NCBI RefSeq assembly: GCF_000308835.1
Contig: NZ_BAGN01000424.1
Span: forward strand, 1-64,000
DNA length: 64,000 nucleotides
Reading direction: 5' to 3'
From: Nocardia vinacea NBRC 16497
GTDB lineage: Bacteria > Actinomycetota > Actinomycetes > Mycobacteriales > Mycobacteriaceae
Positions 39,261-48,549 of the stretch are shown here, piece by piece. Under the pieces are notes generated by a model that searched no databases, had not been told where the DNA came from, and was given only the letters and a program-made list of their open reading frames with translations. Made by a program: the position numbers and the translations under genes. Numbering within the stretch: position 1 is the first letter of the stretch; the number at the start of each line of letters is the position of its first letter.

Positions 39261-40562
39261 ATGACCTCGGCGTCCAGTGGTCTATCCCAGTGGGTGCGCG
39301 ATCTCGCCCCGGCGGATCCGGCGGCACTGGACCGCTCGGTGCTGCCGCCGGAGAAGGTCGCGGAGTTCGCCGCCCGGGTAGGTACCGGTGCTGCCGGGTA
39401 TGCCGTTGAGCTCGGTCAGGCGATGGCGGCACATATCCTCGCCGAGATTCCCGAGCTGGATGTGGACGGAATCGTGCAGATGGTGCGCGGCGGCTGCGAA
39501 GCGGTGGCGTTGGAAGCCGTCGGGGTGATCGCAGGCGTCAAGGACTTCACGGTCGAGGCTGCCCCTGGCGTCTTGCTCGGCCCCGCCGAGGTGGTGAGTC
39601 GCGGGATCGGCATCGAACATATGCTGCGCAGCATTCAGGTGGGCCATTCGACGGTTGTCGAGTACGTACTCGACGCCGCCGAACGACTCGTGCCCGCCGC
39701 GCAGCGGTTCGCGGAAATGCGGCGTATCACCGCACTGTCGTTCGGCATCGCCGATCGGCTCACGAGCGAGATGGCCCAGGCATATGGCAATGCCCATGAG
39801 GCGTGGGTGGCGAGTTCGGCCGCGGCGCGGATGGAGGTGATCCAGCAGATTCTGCGCGGTGACGCGGTACCGCTCGATCGGGCGGTGCGCTTGCTGGGCT
39901 ATGACCTGACCAGGCAGCATCTCGCCGTGGTCGGTTGGTCCGACGAGCAGGTAACCGTTGGTACAACGCGGCTCGAAGACATGGTCGCAGGCCTGCTGGA
40001 ATCCGCGGGATGCTCGTCGACGCTGGTGATACCGGTTGGCGGTCGCCGTGTGTGGGCGTGGGGTGCGAGCGTTCGCCGACCGCCTGCCATACCCCTTCCT
40101 GTACAGCGGCAGGCGGACGGTGTCCGCGTGGCGGTCGGCTTGTCCGGTGCGGGCATTCGTGGCTTCGTCACCAGCCATGAACAGGCATTGGAGGTCGCCC
40201 ACGTGGGCATGCTGGGCTCCGGCGAGCGCTGGTTGTTCGATTACGGCGAGCTCGATCTGGTGGCGATGCTCGGTGGCCGCTTGGACAGGGCCCGCGAGTT
40301 CGTGCTGCGTGAGCTGGGTGCGCTGGCGGAGCGGGGGGAGGCCACGGCTGTTCTTCGCGCGACGCTCAAGTGCTATCTCGATGTCGAACGCAGCCTCAGC
40401 GCGGCTGCGGAAAGGCTGCACGTAGCACGGAACACCGTCGCCTACCGTGTGCAGCGTGCCGAGCAATTGCGAGGTCGCAAGATCGGCGTTCGGCGCATGC
40501 AGTTGCAAGCCGCGCTCGCGCTGGCCGAGGAGCTGGGTTCGGTGGTTCTCGACGATCAGTGA
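39261..40562 (+). CDS. PucR/CdaR-family transcriptional regulator
   Basis: 433 residues from ATG 39261 (GTG 39255 is the other option; GGAGGA ends at 39250). A helical N-terminal domain (about 1-170) is followed by a GGDEF-like region (LLGYDLTRQHLAVVGWSDE; GVRVAVGLSGAGIRGFVTSHEQA) and the C-terminal PucR helix-turn-helix (LKCYLDVERSLSAAAERLHV, ARNTVAYRVQRAEQLRG). Such regulators often control catabolic genes. The TGACGA palindrome before it also occurs before the P450 operon 22 kb away, which is the most concrete target candidate. The VOC gene downstream may be a second one. Confidence 0.88.
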   Translation: MTSASSGLSQWVRDLAPADPAALDRSVLPPEKVAEFAARVGTGAAGYAVELGQAMAAHILAEIPELDVDGIVQMVRGGCEAVALEAVGVIAGVKDFTVEAAPGVLLGPAEVVSRGIGIEHMLRSIQVGHSTVVEYVLDAAERLVPAAQRFAEMRRITALSFGIADRLTSEMAQAYGNAHEAWVASSAAARMEVIQQILRGDAVPLDRAVRLLGYDLTRQHLAVVGWSDEQVTVGTTRLEDMVAGLLESAGCSSTLVIPVGGRRVWAWGASVRRPPAIPLPVQRQADGVRVAVGLSGAGIRGFVTSHEQALEVAHVGMLGSGERWLFDYGELDLVAMLGGRLDRAREFVLRELGALAERGEATAVLRATLKCYLDVERSLSAAAERLHVARNTVAYRVQRAEQLRGRKIGVRRMQLQAALALAEELGSVVLDDQ

Positions 40563-40701
40563 CCGGTTGCCACGCTGACTGCGGCTTCTCCTCTCATATG
40601 GGTTCGGGTCCAAAGTGCCAGCGGGTGTTTGCATGGCAGTCCAAGCGCCTCAGGGGCGCCCCGGGGTTGGCTGATGGGGTCGACCGAGAGGACAAGACAC
40701 C

Positions 40702-41334
40702 ATGACTCATGAGGCCACCCCGAATTCCACCAACCCGGCCGCACCCGACCTACTGGCGCACTGGGTGGTCAAGACCGCCCGAAGCAAAGAGATGATCGCT
40801 TGGTACGGCGCGGTTTTCGGAGCCCGCGTCGTGCATGAGGACAAGCAGATCGCATTCCTGGTCTGGGACCACGAAAGCCACCGCCTCGCGCTGATCAAAG
40901 TGCCGCGGGTGCTGCGCTACCTGTTTCCGCTGGCGCGTTTCCGCCGCAAGATCTATGGAGTCGACCATCTGGCACTCACTTTCGGCTCCCTGGAACGTCT
41001 CCTGGTGAATTACGAACGCTTGAAGAAGATCGGGATCCGCCCGGTCTGGTCCATCAACCACGGACCGACCACCTCGCTGTATTACGAAGACCCCGACGGC
41101 ATTCGACTGGAGTTCCAGACCGAGAACTTCGCCACGGCCGCCGCCACAGCCGACTACCTGGCCGGTAGTGCCTTCGCCGCCAACCCGGTCGGCGTCGAAT
41201 TCGACCCCGACTACCTCCTGGAGCGACTGCGTTCCGGCGACGACCCCTCGACGCTGCTCGAACAGGGGGCAGGCACCCGTCCCGGTACGACATCGCGCAG
41301 CAACAAGAGCACCCTTACATGGAAGACGTTGTAG
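40702..41334 (+). CDS. VOC-superfamily protein (extradiol dioxygenase/glyoxalase fold)
   Basis: 210 residues, one VOC domain. Possible metal ligands are the histidine in LLAHWVVKT, the histidine in GVDHLALTF and the glutamate in IRLEFQTE, the His-His-Glu order of type I extradiol dioxygenases. YEDPDGIRLEFQ is the most typical stretch. The protein is shorter than two-domain BphC-type dioxygenases, so a small catechol dioxygenase, isomerase or binding protein are all possible. A basic patch LRYLFPLARFRRKIYG inserts in the middle. GAGAGGACAAGACACC precedes ATG 40702. Confidence 0.75.
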   Translation: MTHEATPNSTNPAAPDLLAHWVVKTARSKEMIAWYGAVFGARVVHEDKQIAFLVWDHESHRLALIKVPRVLRYLFPLARFRRKIYGVDHLALTFGSLERLLVNYERLKKIGIRPVWSINHGPTTSLYYEDPDGIRLEFQTENFATAAATADYLAGSAFAANPVGVEFDPDYLLERLRSGDDPSTLLEQGAGTRPGTTSRSNKSTLTWKTL

Positions 41335-41449
41335 TCACGACGCTCTGGTGCTCCTGCTACGCATCGAGGCCGAGCGCGGCCGAGCCGAGTACGTCGGAAC
41401 ATCCGGGCTCGCACCTCAGTTCGCGACCGGTGTATAGCGGCGAGGGCTC

Positions 41450-43234
41450 TTACGGTGCGACGCCTTCCTCGGCGGTGGAGATCGCTGAGCCGCTGACCGT
41501 CCGCTCCAGCTCCGCCGCGGCGAAGGTGGCGTCCGCAGTGGTGCGCCAGACCACGTGCCCGTCGGGCCGGACCAGCACGGCGCCGTGTTCGCCGACCTCG
41601 AACAGGTCGAGCACCTGCTGTCGGTCCGAGGCGATCGCGGCGTCCAGACCCACCACTATGACGGGCATCGTGGGTGGGACGGCGGTACGCCAGGCCTGCG
41701 GGTCGGGTGTGAACAGCGTGTAGTCACGCAGGTCGAGCAGATCGTGCGTGGACACGGCGTCGCCGGCACCGGCCAGCCACGCGTGCGGTACGCGGGCACC
41801 GGGCCATGTCGTCGGCACGTAGTCCACCACGCCGTCGTCGTTCATCGGCTGCGGCGTCGGCTCGGTCCGGATGAGTGCCCCCGAATAGGCGTAGCCGAAT
41901 TCGAGTCCGGTGGAGGCGAAATGCTGTAACTGGTCCGGTATTCGGGATCCGACCGTGGCGCGTCGGTCGCGCGCCGCGGTGCTGTCTCCCAGCAGTTTCG
42001 CGGTCGGCCGCATCGCCAGGTTCATCATGGCGTCAGCGATGCGCTCCACGATCCCCGCCGAGCGGCGATCGACGGCAGGATGGGCGAAAGCGCGGGTTAC
42101 CCGGGTGAGAGCGCGGTTGCCCGGGGCCAGCCCAGCCATGACCTCGTCGAGCCGGAAGTGGTTGTCGACGCTTTGTTCGGCGAACCGTTCCACGACAGGT
42201 CGCCGTTCCGGCTCGTAGCTGTCCAGTAGCGCGATCGGCGCGCGATCTTCGAGAATGGCGGCGAGTTTCCAGGCAAGATTGTGCGCGTCCTGCACGCCGC
42301 TGTTGAGACCGAAACCGCCGGTGTGCGGAAACCGGTGGGCGGCGTCACCTGCGAGGATCACGTTGGCACGGGTGAAGGTCTCGGCGGTTTGGCTGGTCAT
42401 CGTCCAGGTGCCGGTGGAATGCATTTGGAAGGGGACGTCGTGTCCGATCACTCGCGGTAGCGTCCGGGCCCAGAACGCGCGGCCGTCACGAGCGATCTCC
42501 TGGTGGTCGCTCAGGAACGGGGTCATGAGCACGTAGTCGTCGTCGGCGTGTGCTATCAGCACCCCGCACAGCGCGGGGGAGTAGATCCAGCTCAGCAGTG
42601 GGCGGATGCCGTCGGTGAACAGTTCGGCGTTGAAGAAGACGCTGCCCATGTTGGCCAGCACCGGCCCGCGCATCGCGATACCCGAAGCCGCACGCACCGC
42701 ACTGTTGGCGCCGTCGGTGCCGACCACGAATCGCGAGGAAATCTCGGTCGTGCCGCCGCGCGGACCGGCCACATGCGCCGTGGTATGCGATGGCGTCATC
42801 GTCACGTCGCGAACTTCGACGCCGCGACGGAAGTCGACATGTGGATCGGCTTCGATGGCATTCCAGAGCACCGGCATGAGCTGGTGTTGGCCGATGTGCG
42901 AGATGAGGTACCGGCTGTGGCTCTGCACGCGTTCCACCTGCTCGCGGAAGGCCAGCAGGTCGATGTCACCGAGTGGGGCGGCGTTCAGTTCACTGAACCA
43001 GCGGATCACACTGACCTTCTCGGCCGGTGGCGCCAGCGCGCTGATCTGCTTGGCCAGCTCCGGGGAGGCGTGGTGCCAGATTTCCTGGGACCGGGCATTG
43101 ATGACATGCGCGGCCGGATGGTTCAACGGGTCGGTCCGGCGTTCCAGGACGGTGCTGGCGATGCCGTAGCGCGACAGCAGCAGCGCCAGACTGCATCCGG
43201 TCGCGCCGGCGCCGACGATGGTTACCTCGGACAC
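41450..43234 (-). CDS. FAD-dependent aromatic hydroxylase (group A, MhpA/PgaE-like)
   Basis: 594 residues from GTG 43234. VTIVGAGATGCSLALLLSRYG (dinucleotide fold), GTDGANSAVRAASG (DG motif) and LAGDAAHRFPHTGGFGLNSG, VQDAHNLAWKLA (FAD) identify it. A thioredoxin-like C-terminal domain (about 480-590) contains HDLLDLRDYTLFTP and VLVRPDGHVVWR. It hydroxylates a phenolic ring. It is the second gene of a minus-strand pair behind the FAH-type hydrolase, separated by 65 bases. The combination suggests hydroxylation followed by C-C cleavage of an acylpyruvate-type ring-fission product. Confidence 0.88.
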   Translation of the reverse strand: MSEVTIVGAGATGCSLALLLSRYGIASTVLERRTDPLNHPAAHVINARSQEIWHHASPELAKQISALAPPAEKVSVIRWFSELNAAPLGDIDLLAFREQVERVQSHSRYLISHIGQHQLMPVLWNAIEADPHVDFRRGVEVRDVTMTPSHTTAHVAGPRGGTTEISSRFVVGTDGANSAVRAASGIAMRGPVLANMGSVFFNAELFTDGIRPLLSWIYSPALCGVLIAHADDDYVLMTPFLSDHQEIARDGRAFWARTLPRVIGHDVPFQMHSTGTWTMTSQTAETFTRANVILAGDAAHRFPHTGGFGLNSGVQDAHNLAWKLAAILEDRAPIALLDSYEPERRPVVERFAEQSVDNHFRLDEVMAGLAPGNRALTRVTRAFAHPAVDRRSAGIVERIADAMMNLAMRPTAKLLGDSTAARDRRATVGSRIPDQLQHFASTGLEFGYAYSGALIRTEPTPQPMNDDGVVDYVPTTWPGARVPHAWLAGAGDAVSTHDLLDLRDYTLFTPDPQAWRTAVPPTMPVIVVGLDAAIASDRQQVLDLFEVGEHGAVLVRPDGHVVWRTTADATFAAAELERTVSGSAISTAEEGVAP

Positions 43235-43299
43235 GGCAGCGCCTCGAGGTTGGCCGGTGGTGTGGTCTCGGACATCGCTCGTTCTCCGGGGTTTCTCGG

Positions 43300-44250
43300 T
43301 CAACGCACGGTGTTGCGCTGCGTGCCGAGGTCGAGCACGCCATCGTCGGTGCGGATGGACGCCGTGACGATGTCTCCGGGCGCGAGGTAGGCGGGGTTGC
43401 GGGACTGCATCCGTATGAACAGGTCCCACTTCTTTGCCTCGGGCAGCAGTCCGGCGAGGCGCTGCACGATCGGCTTGGGCGCGTGGATGGCCACCCCGCC
43501 GGGGGTGCCGGTGAGCAACAAGTCACCCACCGCGAAGTCCTCCAGCAGAGAGAACTCCGTGAGAGTTTCCGCGGGTGTGAAGACCATGTCGCCGGCCAGC
43601 GCCATCTGCCGGGGCTCGCCGTTGACCGCGAGGCTGAGCCGCAGGTCCTTCCACCTGTGCACCTCGCCGGGGTCCGGCACGCAGAGGTAGGGACCGACCG
43701 GGCAGAAGGTGCGGTAGCTCTTGCCCTTGTAGTACTGCCCCTGGGACAGCTGAACATCCCGGGCGCTGACGTCGTTTCCGACGACGAAAGCCCCGACGTA
43801 GTCCTCGAGGTTCGCCGCGGACACGGTTACGGGGCCGGCGATCGCCTTGCCGATGACGATCCCCAGTTCGATCTCGTAGTCCAGCAGCCGTACGTGTGGC
43901 GGAGTGACGATGTCGTCGTGCGCACCGGTAAGCGATCCCGTGGACTTGGTGAAAAACAGGTTGAACGGTTGGTCGGGGTCCATTCCGGTCTCGGCCATGT
44001 GCGCTCGGTAGTTCGTGCCCTGGCAGTTGACCTTCGCTCCGGGCAGTGGGTTGAGCGCAGTGACGCTCGCCATCTCGATGCCGGGATCACCGGATTCCGT
44101 CAGCAGGCGTCGAGCTACCGCGGCGCCTTCCTGAAGCACCTCGGTGGGGGTCGGGTACTCGCCGGGCAGCGGCAGTACTCGCTCACCACGAACGACGCCC
44201 CAACCAGTGGCGCCCGATTCGGTGGAGTAGCGGAGGAGGTTGATGCTCAC
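43300..44250 (-). CDS. Fumarylacetoacetate hydrolase-family enzyme 1
   Basis: 316 residues. CQGTNYRAHMAETGMDP, FFTKSTGSLTGAHDDI, LLDYEIELGIVIGKAI, VGNDVSARDVQ and LLLTGTPGGVAIH are the FAH fold motifs. The metal-binding acids are in DYEIELG and the downstream ND. The family includes acylpyruvate hydrolases, 2-hydroxyhepta-2,4-diene-1,7-dioate isomerases and gentisate-pathway hydrolases. It is paired with the aromatic hydroxylase at 41450 and paralogous to 49789-50640. The start is ATG 44250; the upstream 414 bases contain no other supported gene. Confidence 0.9.
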   Translation of the reverse strand: MSINLLRYSTESGATGWGVVRGERVLPLPGEYPTPTEVLQEGAAVARRLLTESGDPGIEMASVTALNPLPGAKVNCQGTNYRAHMAETGMDPDQPFNLFFTKSTGSLTGAHDDIVTPPHVRLLDYEIELGIVIGKAIAGPVTVSAANLEDYVGAFVVGNDVSARDVQLSQGQYYKGKSYRTFCPVGPYLCVPDPGEVHRWKDLRLSLAVNGEPRQMALAGDMVFTPAETLTEFSLLEDFAVGDLLLTGTPGGVAIHAPKPIVQRLAGLLPEAKKWDLFIRMQSRNPAYLAPGDIVTASIRTDDGVLDLGTQRNTVR

Positions 44251-44664
44251 CCCACCGAGTCAACCCGCGCCGGCTGGCCCCGCGCTTGGATCGCGCGCCA
44301 AATCGAAGCCGTCGATTTGGACTCTGATGCAATATCGATCGGCGGCACTTGGGTCGTGCTGGACATGCGGTCGTCCAATGTGCTGGCCGACCGGGTGTGC
44401 TCACCGCGGCCGACGTCCGCAGCCTGCACTTCCTGGTCGCGCACGGCCAACACTTCGTCGTTCGGCCGCACGCTGTTCGCCGAGAAATTGAATCCGCTGG
44501 ACCGACTCGATCCGGCCTCGGTCCGCGCCCACGCGGAATTCATCGCCGATATTGTCGTCGCGGGGTTGCGCGCCCGGGCGCCTGCCCGACGCCTGACCCG
44601 GAAGACACCATCACCGAGACCGGAGTCCAAGCGTCGCAGAGTGTTTCGGGCAGAACCACGGTGT
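44251..44664. other. Intergenic region with possible gene remains
   Basis: 414 bases between the FAH gene start and the alpha-galactosidase stop. On the plus strand LFAEKLNPLDRLDPASVRAH and AEFIADIVVAGLRARAP (one frame), and AADVRSLHFLVAHGQHFVVR (another), look protein-like. No start, ribosome site or family can be assigned. It is best treated as non-coding or a decayed gene; it must also hold the FAH promoter. Confidence 0.35.
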
Positions 44665-46044
44665 TCAGCTCGAACTCTCGGGTCCTACCCGCACCAAGAC
44701 GACCCCGTGTGGCGGGATGTCGTGGGCGGTGATCGGGCCCGTTGTCGTTGTGGTCGTGTGTGCCCATGGATCGCGGACCCGGTATCGCTCTGACGGTGCG
44801 AGTCCCGTTGCCGCGGTGGTGGTTTCGATGGTGGCGGGACTATCGGTGTCGTTGAACAGTGCCACCCCGACGGAGCCGTCGCCGAGTGGTTTGACGATGA
44901 TGCGATGGTCATCCGGCAAGGCGGCACCCTGCGCGTCCGTCGGGTCCTGGTCGATGGCTATGACCTCGCGATTGGTGAGGATGTCGCGGGTTTCGGCGGA
45001 CATGGTCCGCACGTCGTTGCCGGCGATCAGTGGTGCGCCGAGCATGGCCCACAGCGTGAAGTGGGCGCGTTGTTCGGCGATGGTCAGACTGTCCTGTCGG
45101 CGGAGCAGGTCGAGCAACTGCGGGGAGATGCGGAAACCGGTACCGAGACGTGCGGCGTCCTCGGCGGACAACGCACCCTGTTTCGCCGCCATGGCGGGCA
45201 TGCCGTCGGTGTGCGCGCCCAAGAACTCGGCCATGGTGATCCCGACGACCAGCATGTCCGGATCGCGACCCGTCTGACTTCCGTGCGCGATTGTCGTCGC
45301 GAATTCATCCATGACGCCGACGAATCCGCGGGTGTCGAAGTCGCCGATCTTCGTTGCCGGTAGATCATTGCGCCACAATGGGATCAGGTCGCCGGTGCTA
45401 CGCGTCAGATCGGCGATCTGTGACCAGTCGTAGGTGGTGCCTGCGTCGGTGTCGTCGGAGCTGTTGGGGTTGATGCTGTAGACCACCGTGCGGCCGGTGG
45501 CGCGCAACGCGTCTCGCATCGCGGTGAATACCCTGACCTGTTCGTTGTGGTCGGCGTCGGCGCGGCACCAGTCGTACTTGAGGTAATCCACACCCCATGT
45601 GGCGAATTGGCGCGCGTCCTGGTCCTCATGGCCGAGGCCGGCTGTGGCGAGTGTCTGCCCGCAGGTCTGGTTGTAGGGACTGGAGTACAAACCCAGGGAC
45701 ATACCGCGGTCGTGGATGTAGTCGGCGAGTGCGGCCATGCCGCGCGGGAACTTGTCCGGATCGCCCTGTAGGTCGCCGTGCGAATCTCGCTGGGGTGCCG
45801 CCCAGCCGGCATCGAGATTGACATACCGGTAGCCGGCATCGCGCATACCGGAGGCGATCATGGCATCGACAGTTTCCCGGATCGTGTTCTCGTTCAATGG
45901 AATTCCGGAATTCCAGCTATTCCAGCCCATCGTCGGCGTGGGGACGGCGTCGGGCTCGGCCGGGGACGCGAGCGCCGGTGCCGCCGCCCCGGCCAGGACC
46001 GTAGCTGCAACAAATGCTGCGAAAGTCATTCGCCGCCGCATCAC
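44665..46044 (-). CDS. Secreted GH27 alpha-galactosidase
   Basis: 459 residues. A Sec signal peptide (AAFVAATVLAGAAAPALA, cleaved near 27) is followed by the GH27 barrel: PTMGWNSWNSG, VNLDAGW, nucleophile D158 in YLKYDWC, and the acid/base motif DPDMLVVG (D263). A C-terminal beta domain ends at VLVRVGPESSS. The enzyme removes terminal alpha-galactose (or alpha-N-acetylgalactosamine) outside the cell. It stands apart from the catabolic genes on both sides and has no adjacent sugar transporter. Confidence 0.92.
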   Translation of the reverse strand: MMRRRMTFAAFVAATVLAGAAAPALASPAEPDAVPTPTMGWNSWNSGIPLNENTIRETVDAMIASGMRDAGYRYVNLDAGWAAPQRDSHGDLQGDPDKFPRGMAALADYIHDRGMSLGLYSSPYNQTCGQTLATAGLGHEDQDARQFATWGVDYLKYDWCRADADHNEQVRVFTAMRDALRATGRTVVYSINPNSSDDTDAGTTYDWSQIADLTRSTGDLIPLWRNDLPATKIGDFDTRGFVGVMDEFATTIAHGSQTGRDPDMLVVGITMAEFLGAHTDGMPAMAAKQGALSAEDAARLGTGFRISPQLLDLLRRQDSLTIAEQRAHFTLWAMLGAPLIAGNDVRTMSAETRDILTNREVIAIDQDPTDAQGAALPDDHRIIVKPLGDGSVGVALFNDTDSPATIETTTAATGLAPSERYRVRDPWAHTTTTTTGPITAHDIPPHGVVLVRVGPESSS

Positions 46045-46124
46045 CGCTCCGATACTTCAATGGAAACCCGCTGGTAGATGCCCGCGGTACTGCTGACCAT
46101 GACTGTCTCCTCTCGGGTCGTGGG

Positions 46125-47636
46125 TCACATGTGGACCGTCGGCGTCTCCGAATCGCTTTGTTCGAGAACACCGCGGCGGTACAGCAGAGCGGTGACGACC
46201 ATGCCGGCGACGAGGATGGCGGCAGACCACCAGTAGGCGGTGGCGTAGCTGGTGAGCTGAGCGTTGGTGAGCACACCGGGATCGACGGGGCCGTGGGTTG
46301 CCAGGTAGTCGGTGGCTGCGCTGGTCGACATGGTGGTGAGGAACGCGGTTCCGATCGAGCCGCCCACCTGCTGTGCGGCATTCACGGTCGCGGACGCGGC
46401 ACCGGAGTCGGCGGCCACGACTCCGAGGGTGGCGGCGCTCATGGCCGGCGCCACGATCAAGCCCAGACCGAAACCGGCGACGAACAGTGCGGGCAGCACG
46501 TGGGTGAGGAACGCGCTGCTCACGTCGAAGGTGGTCATCCACACGAGTGCGATCGCGACGATCGCCATACCGGGTGGCACGACGAGTTTGGGGGTGATCC
46601 GGGGGATCAGAACATTGTTGGCCACCATGGCGGCGATCATCAGACCCACGACCATCGGCATGAACGCCAGGCCGGTACGGATCGGTGTGTAGCCGAGATT
46701 GAGTTGCAGGTAGTAGGTGAAGTACAGGAAGATGCCGAACATCCCCGCGCCGCTGATGAAGATCGCGGCCAGCGAGGCGGCGCGGGTGCGGTCGGTCACG
46801 ATTCGCAACGGCAGGACGGGGTGGTCGGTCTTGGTCTGCCACCACACGAAGCCTGCCAAAAGGACGGCGCTGGCCACCAGCAATCCCCAGGCCGACACGT
46901 CCGCCCAGCCGTCGGTCTGCGCGTTGGTACAGCCGTAGACGAGACTGAACAAACCTGTCGACACCAATGCGATGCCTGGCAAGTCGAGCCGTGCGGTGCG
47001 GTCGCGGCGGGTACGCGGGAGCATCACGACCGCGCCGACGGCGGCCACGAGCGCGAAGGCCAGGTTGACGAACAGCGTCCACCGCCAGGTCAATGTCTCG
47101 GTGAGCACACCGCCGAGCAGCAGCCCGATCGCGCTACCCGCACCCGACACCGCGCCGTACACGCTGAAAGCGGTCGCCCGTTCCTTCCCCTCACTGAAGA
47201 TGGTCGTCAGCAGCGACAACGCGGCCGGAGCCAGCAGTGCAGCGAAGAGGCCCTGTCCGGCCCGGGCCGCGACCAGTATTTCGAAACTGGGTGCGGCACC
47301 ACCGACCGCGGATGCGACGGCGAAGCCGATCAGGCCGACGAGAAATGTGGCTTTGCGGCCGAACAGGTCGGCGATGCGGCCGCCGAGCAGCAGCAAGCTG
47401 CCGAACGCGAGGGCATATGCGGTGACCACCCACTGGCGCTGACCGTCGGTGAAACCGAGGTCGTGCTGCGCCGATGGCAGCGCGATGTTCACGATGGTCG
47501 CGTCGAGGACCACCATCAGCTGGGCGAGAGCGATGACGATGAGTAGCAACCACCGCGTGCCGCTAGGGCTTCGGGATGAACCTTCGGGAAAGCTCGGGCC
47601 GTTTTTGGACAGCGTGATAGTCGTGTGCTCCGGCAT
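46125..47636 (-). CDS. DHA2-family (14-TM) multidrug exporter
   Basis: 503 residues. LMVVLDATIVNIALPSAQ (motif D1), RIADLFGRKATFLVG (motif A), GAVSGAGSAIGLLLGGVLT (antiporter motif C) and 14 membrane segments define the EmrB/QacA group of proton-driven drug exporters. GAGAGG lies before ATG 47636. The operator TATAGTAC-N6-GTTCTATA sits 16 bases upstream. The TetR at 47783 on the same strand is the probable repressor, and a related site lies at the TetR's own promoter. Confidence 0.92.
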   Translation of the reverse strand: MPEHTTITLSKNGPSFPEGSSRSPSGTRWLLLIVIALAQLMVVLDATIVNIALPSAQHDLGFTDGQRQWVVTAYALAFGSLLLLGGRIADLFGRKATFLVGLIGFAVASAVGGAAPSFEILVAARAGQGLFAALLAPAALSLLTTIFSEGKERATAFSVYGAVSGAGSAIGLLLGGVLTETLTWRWTLFVNLAFALVAAVGAVVMLPRTRRDRTARLDLPGIALVSTGLFSLVYGCTNAQTDGWADVSAWGLLVASAVLLAGFVWWQTKTDHPVLPLRIVTDRTRAASLAAIFISGAGMFGIFLYFTYYLQLNLGYTPIRTGLAFMPMVVGLMIAAMVANNVLIPRITPKLVVPPGMAIVAIALVWMTTFDVSSAFLTHVLPALFVAGFGLGLIVAPAMSAATLGVVAADSGAASATVNAAQQVGGSIGTAFLTTMSTSAATDYLATHGPVDPGVLTNAQLTSYATAYWWSAAILVAGMVVTALLYRRGVLEQSDSETPTVHM

Positions 47637-47651
47637 TGGCCGTGCCTCTCG

Positions 47652-47673
47652 TATAGTACGAAGTTGTTCTATA
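47652..47673. promoter_or_regulatory. Operator of the DHA2 exporter
   Basis: TATAGTAC (47652-47659) and GTTCTATA (47666-47673) are inverted arms with one mismatch around six bases, just before the exporter ribosome site. A GTACTAT half-site recurs about 35 bases further upstream. Probable target of the TetR encoded at 47783. Confidence 0.65.
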
Positions 47674-47782
47674 AGAAGATTGGCAGAGGTGTGGGAGAAA
47701 CGCAACCGTACTATTTGAAGTGTGGGGTGCGTCTCACCGCTGCGGCTCCGAGACGGTCCCTACCGAGGTGAACCGGATGTGG

Positions 47783-48379
47783 TCAATGAGAGCCGTAGTG
47801 CAACGCGGGTAGCGCGATGTCGTCAATGAACCGGATGAGGTAATCGGTGTCGGCGAAGGAACCGTCGAAGACCGGTCGCGTGACGAAGATGCCGAAGAAG
47901 AAGGGGGACAGCAACTCTGCGGCGGGGGGCCGGGTGGGCAATTCTCCGCGTTCTACCGCTCGGTCGATGAAGCGGGCGAGATCGGCGGTGTCGGGTTCGA
48001 GCAGGACGGTTCGGAGCGTGGCTGCCAAATCGGGATGAGTCAATACCGCGTGATTGAGGGCCGCGATCAGTGCGGTGTCCGGCTGTGCCCGCGGCACGAA
48101 CCGTTCGGCCATGGCCACGAGGTCGCCCCGCAGGCTTCCGGTATCGATATCTTTTGCGTCGGTCGGCCCGGTGGCGCGCAGGGCCGCGGCGATCAGCTGT
48201 GGTTTGTTCGGCCACATCCGATACAGCGTCGCCTTGCTGCAATGTGCCCGCGCCGCAAGGGTATCCATCGACAGCGCCTCGTAGCCAACCTCGCGAAGCA
48301 GATCCAGCGCCGCGGTCAGCAACTCGTACTCGCGAGCAGGCGTCATGCGAGGCCGCCGAATGCGCGCGTTCTCGGTCAA
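47783..48379 (-). CDS. TetR-family regulator of the DHA2 exporter
   Basis: 198 residues. Helix-turn-helix AREYELLTAALDLLREVGYE and MDTLAARAHCSKATLYRMWP, then a TetR_C-type domain with FFFGIFVTRPVFDGSFADTD. GGGAGG upstream supports the TTG start at 48379; ATG 48346 is an alternative. It lies directly upstream of the exporter on the same strand with palindromes before both genes, so it is the likely self-regulating repressor. Confidence 0.85.
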   Translation of the reverse strand: MTENARIRRPRMTPAREYELLTAALDLLREVGYEALSMDTLAARAHCSKATLYRMWPNKPQLIAAALRATGPTDAKDIDTGSLRGDLVAMAERFVPRAQPDTALIAALNHAVLTHPDLAATLRTVLLEPDTADLARFIDRAVERGELPTRPPAAELLSPFFFGIFVTRPVFDGSFADTDYLIRFIDDIALPALHYGSH

Positions 48380-48396
48380 GGCGGATCCTCCCTGGG

Positions 48397-48414
48397 AAGT
48401 ACGGTTCAGTACTT
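48397..48414. promoter_or_regulatory. Autoregulatory operator of the exporter-linked TetR
   Basis: AAGTAC-GGTTCA-GTACTT is a perfect 6-6-6 palindrome 18 bases before the TetR start, followed by ACTATAGT. The GTACT core and six-base spacer match the exporter operator at 47652. Confidence 0.65.
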
Positions 48415-48484
48415 ACTATAGTGGTCCGCTTCGCTCGGGGGACGTGCGCCTCGTCCGAGCGGCATTCGGCGGAGCGTCACCGCT

Positions 48485-48513
48485 GCCGAGGGCGTGGCCT
48501 GCACGCCCTCGGC
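48485..48513 (-). terminator. Hairpin ending the flavin-monooxygenase operon
   Basis: GCCGAGGGCGTG (48485-48496) and CACGCCCTCGGC (48502-48513) pair perfectly over 12 bp with a 5-base loop, 37 bases after the stop of the minus-strand oxygenase gene. Confidence 0.85.
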
Positions 48514-48549
48514 GGGATTACCTATACGACCGTTGGATCGACCTGCTGC

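Noticed and set aside
43903..43917. TGACGATGTCGTC inside the FAH gene as another PucR-type site
   Set aside because: One base short of the palindrome and inside coding sequence far from a promoter; treated as chance.
43483..44793. 436-codon plus-strand frame opposite the FAH gene
   Set aside because: Antisense shadow for most of its length; only a short stretch past 44251 looks protein-like and it has no start or family.
46014..47546. 510-codon plus-strand frame opposite the DHA2 exporter
   Set aside because: It is composed almost entirely of His, Gly, Asp, Arg and Gln, a reverse-strand shadow of membrane-helix codons.
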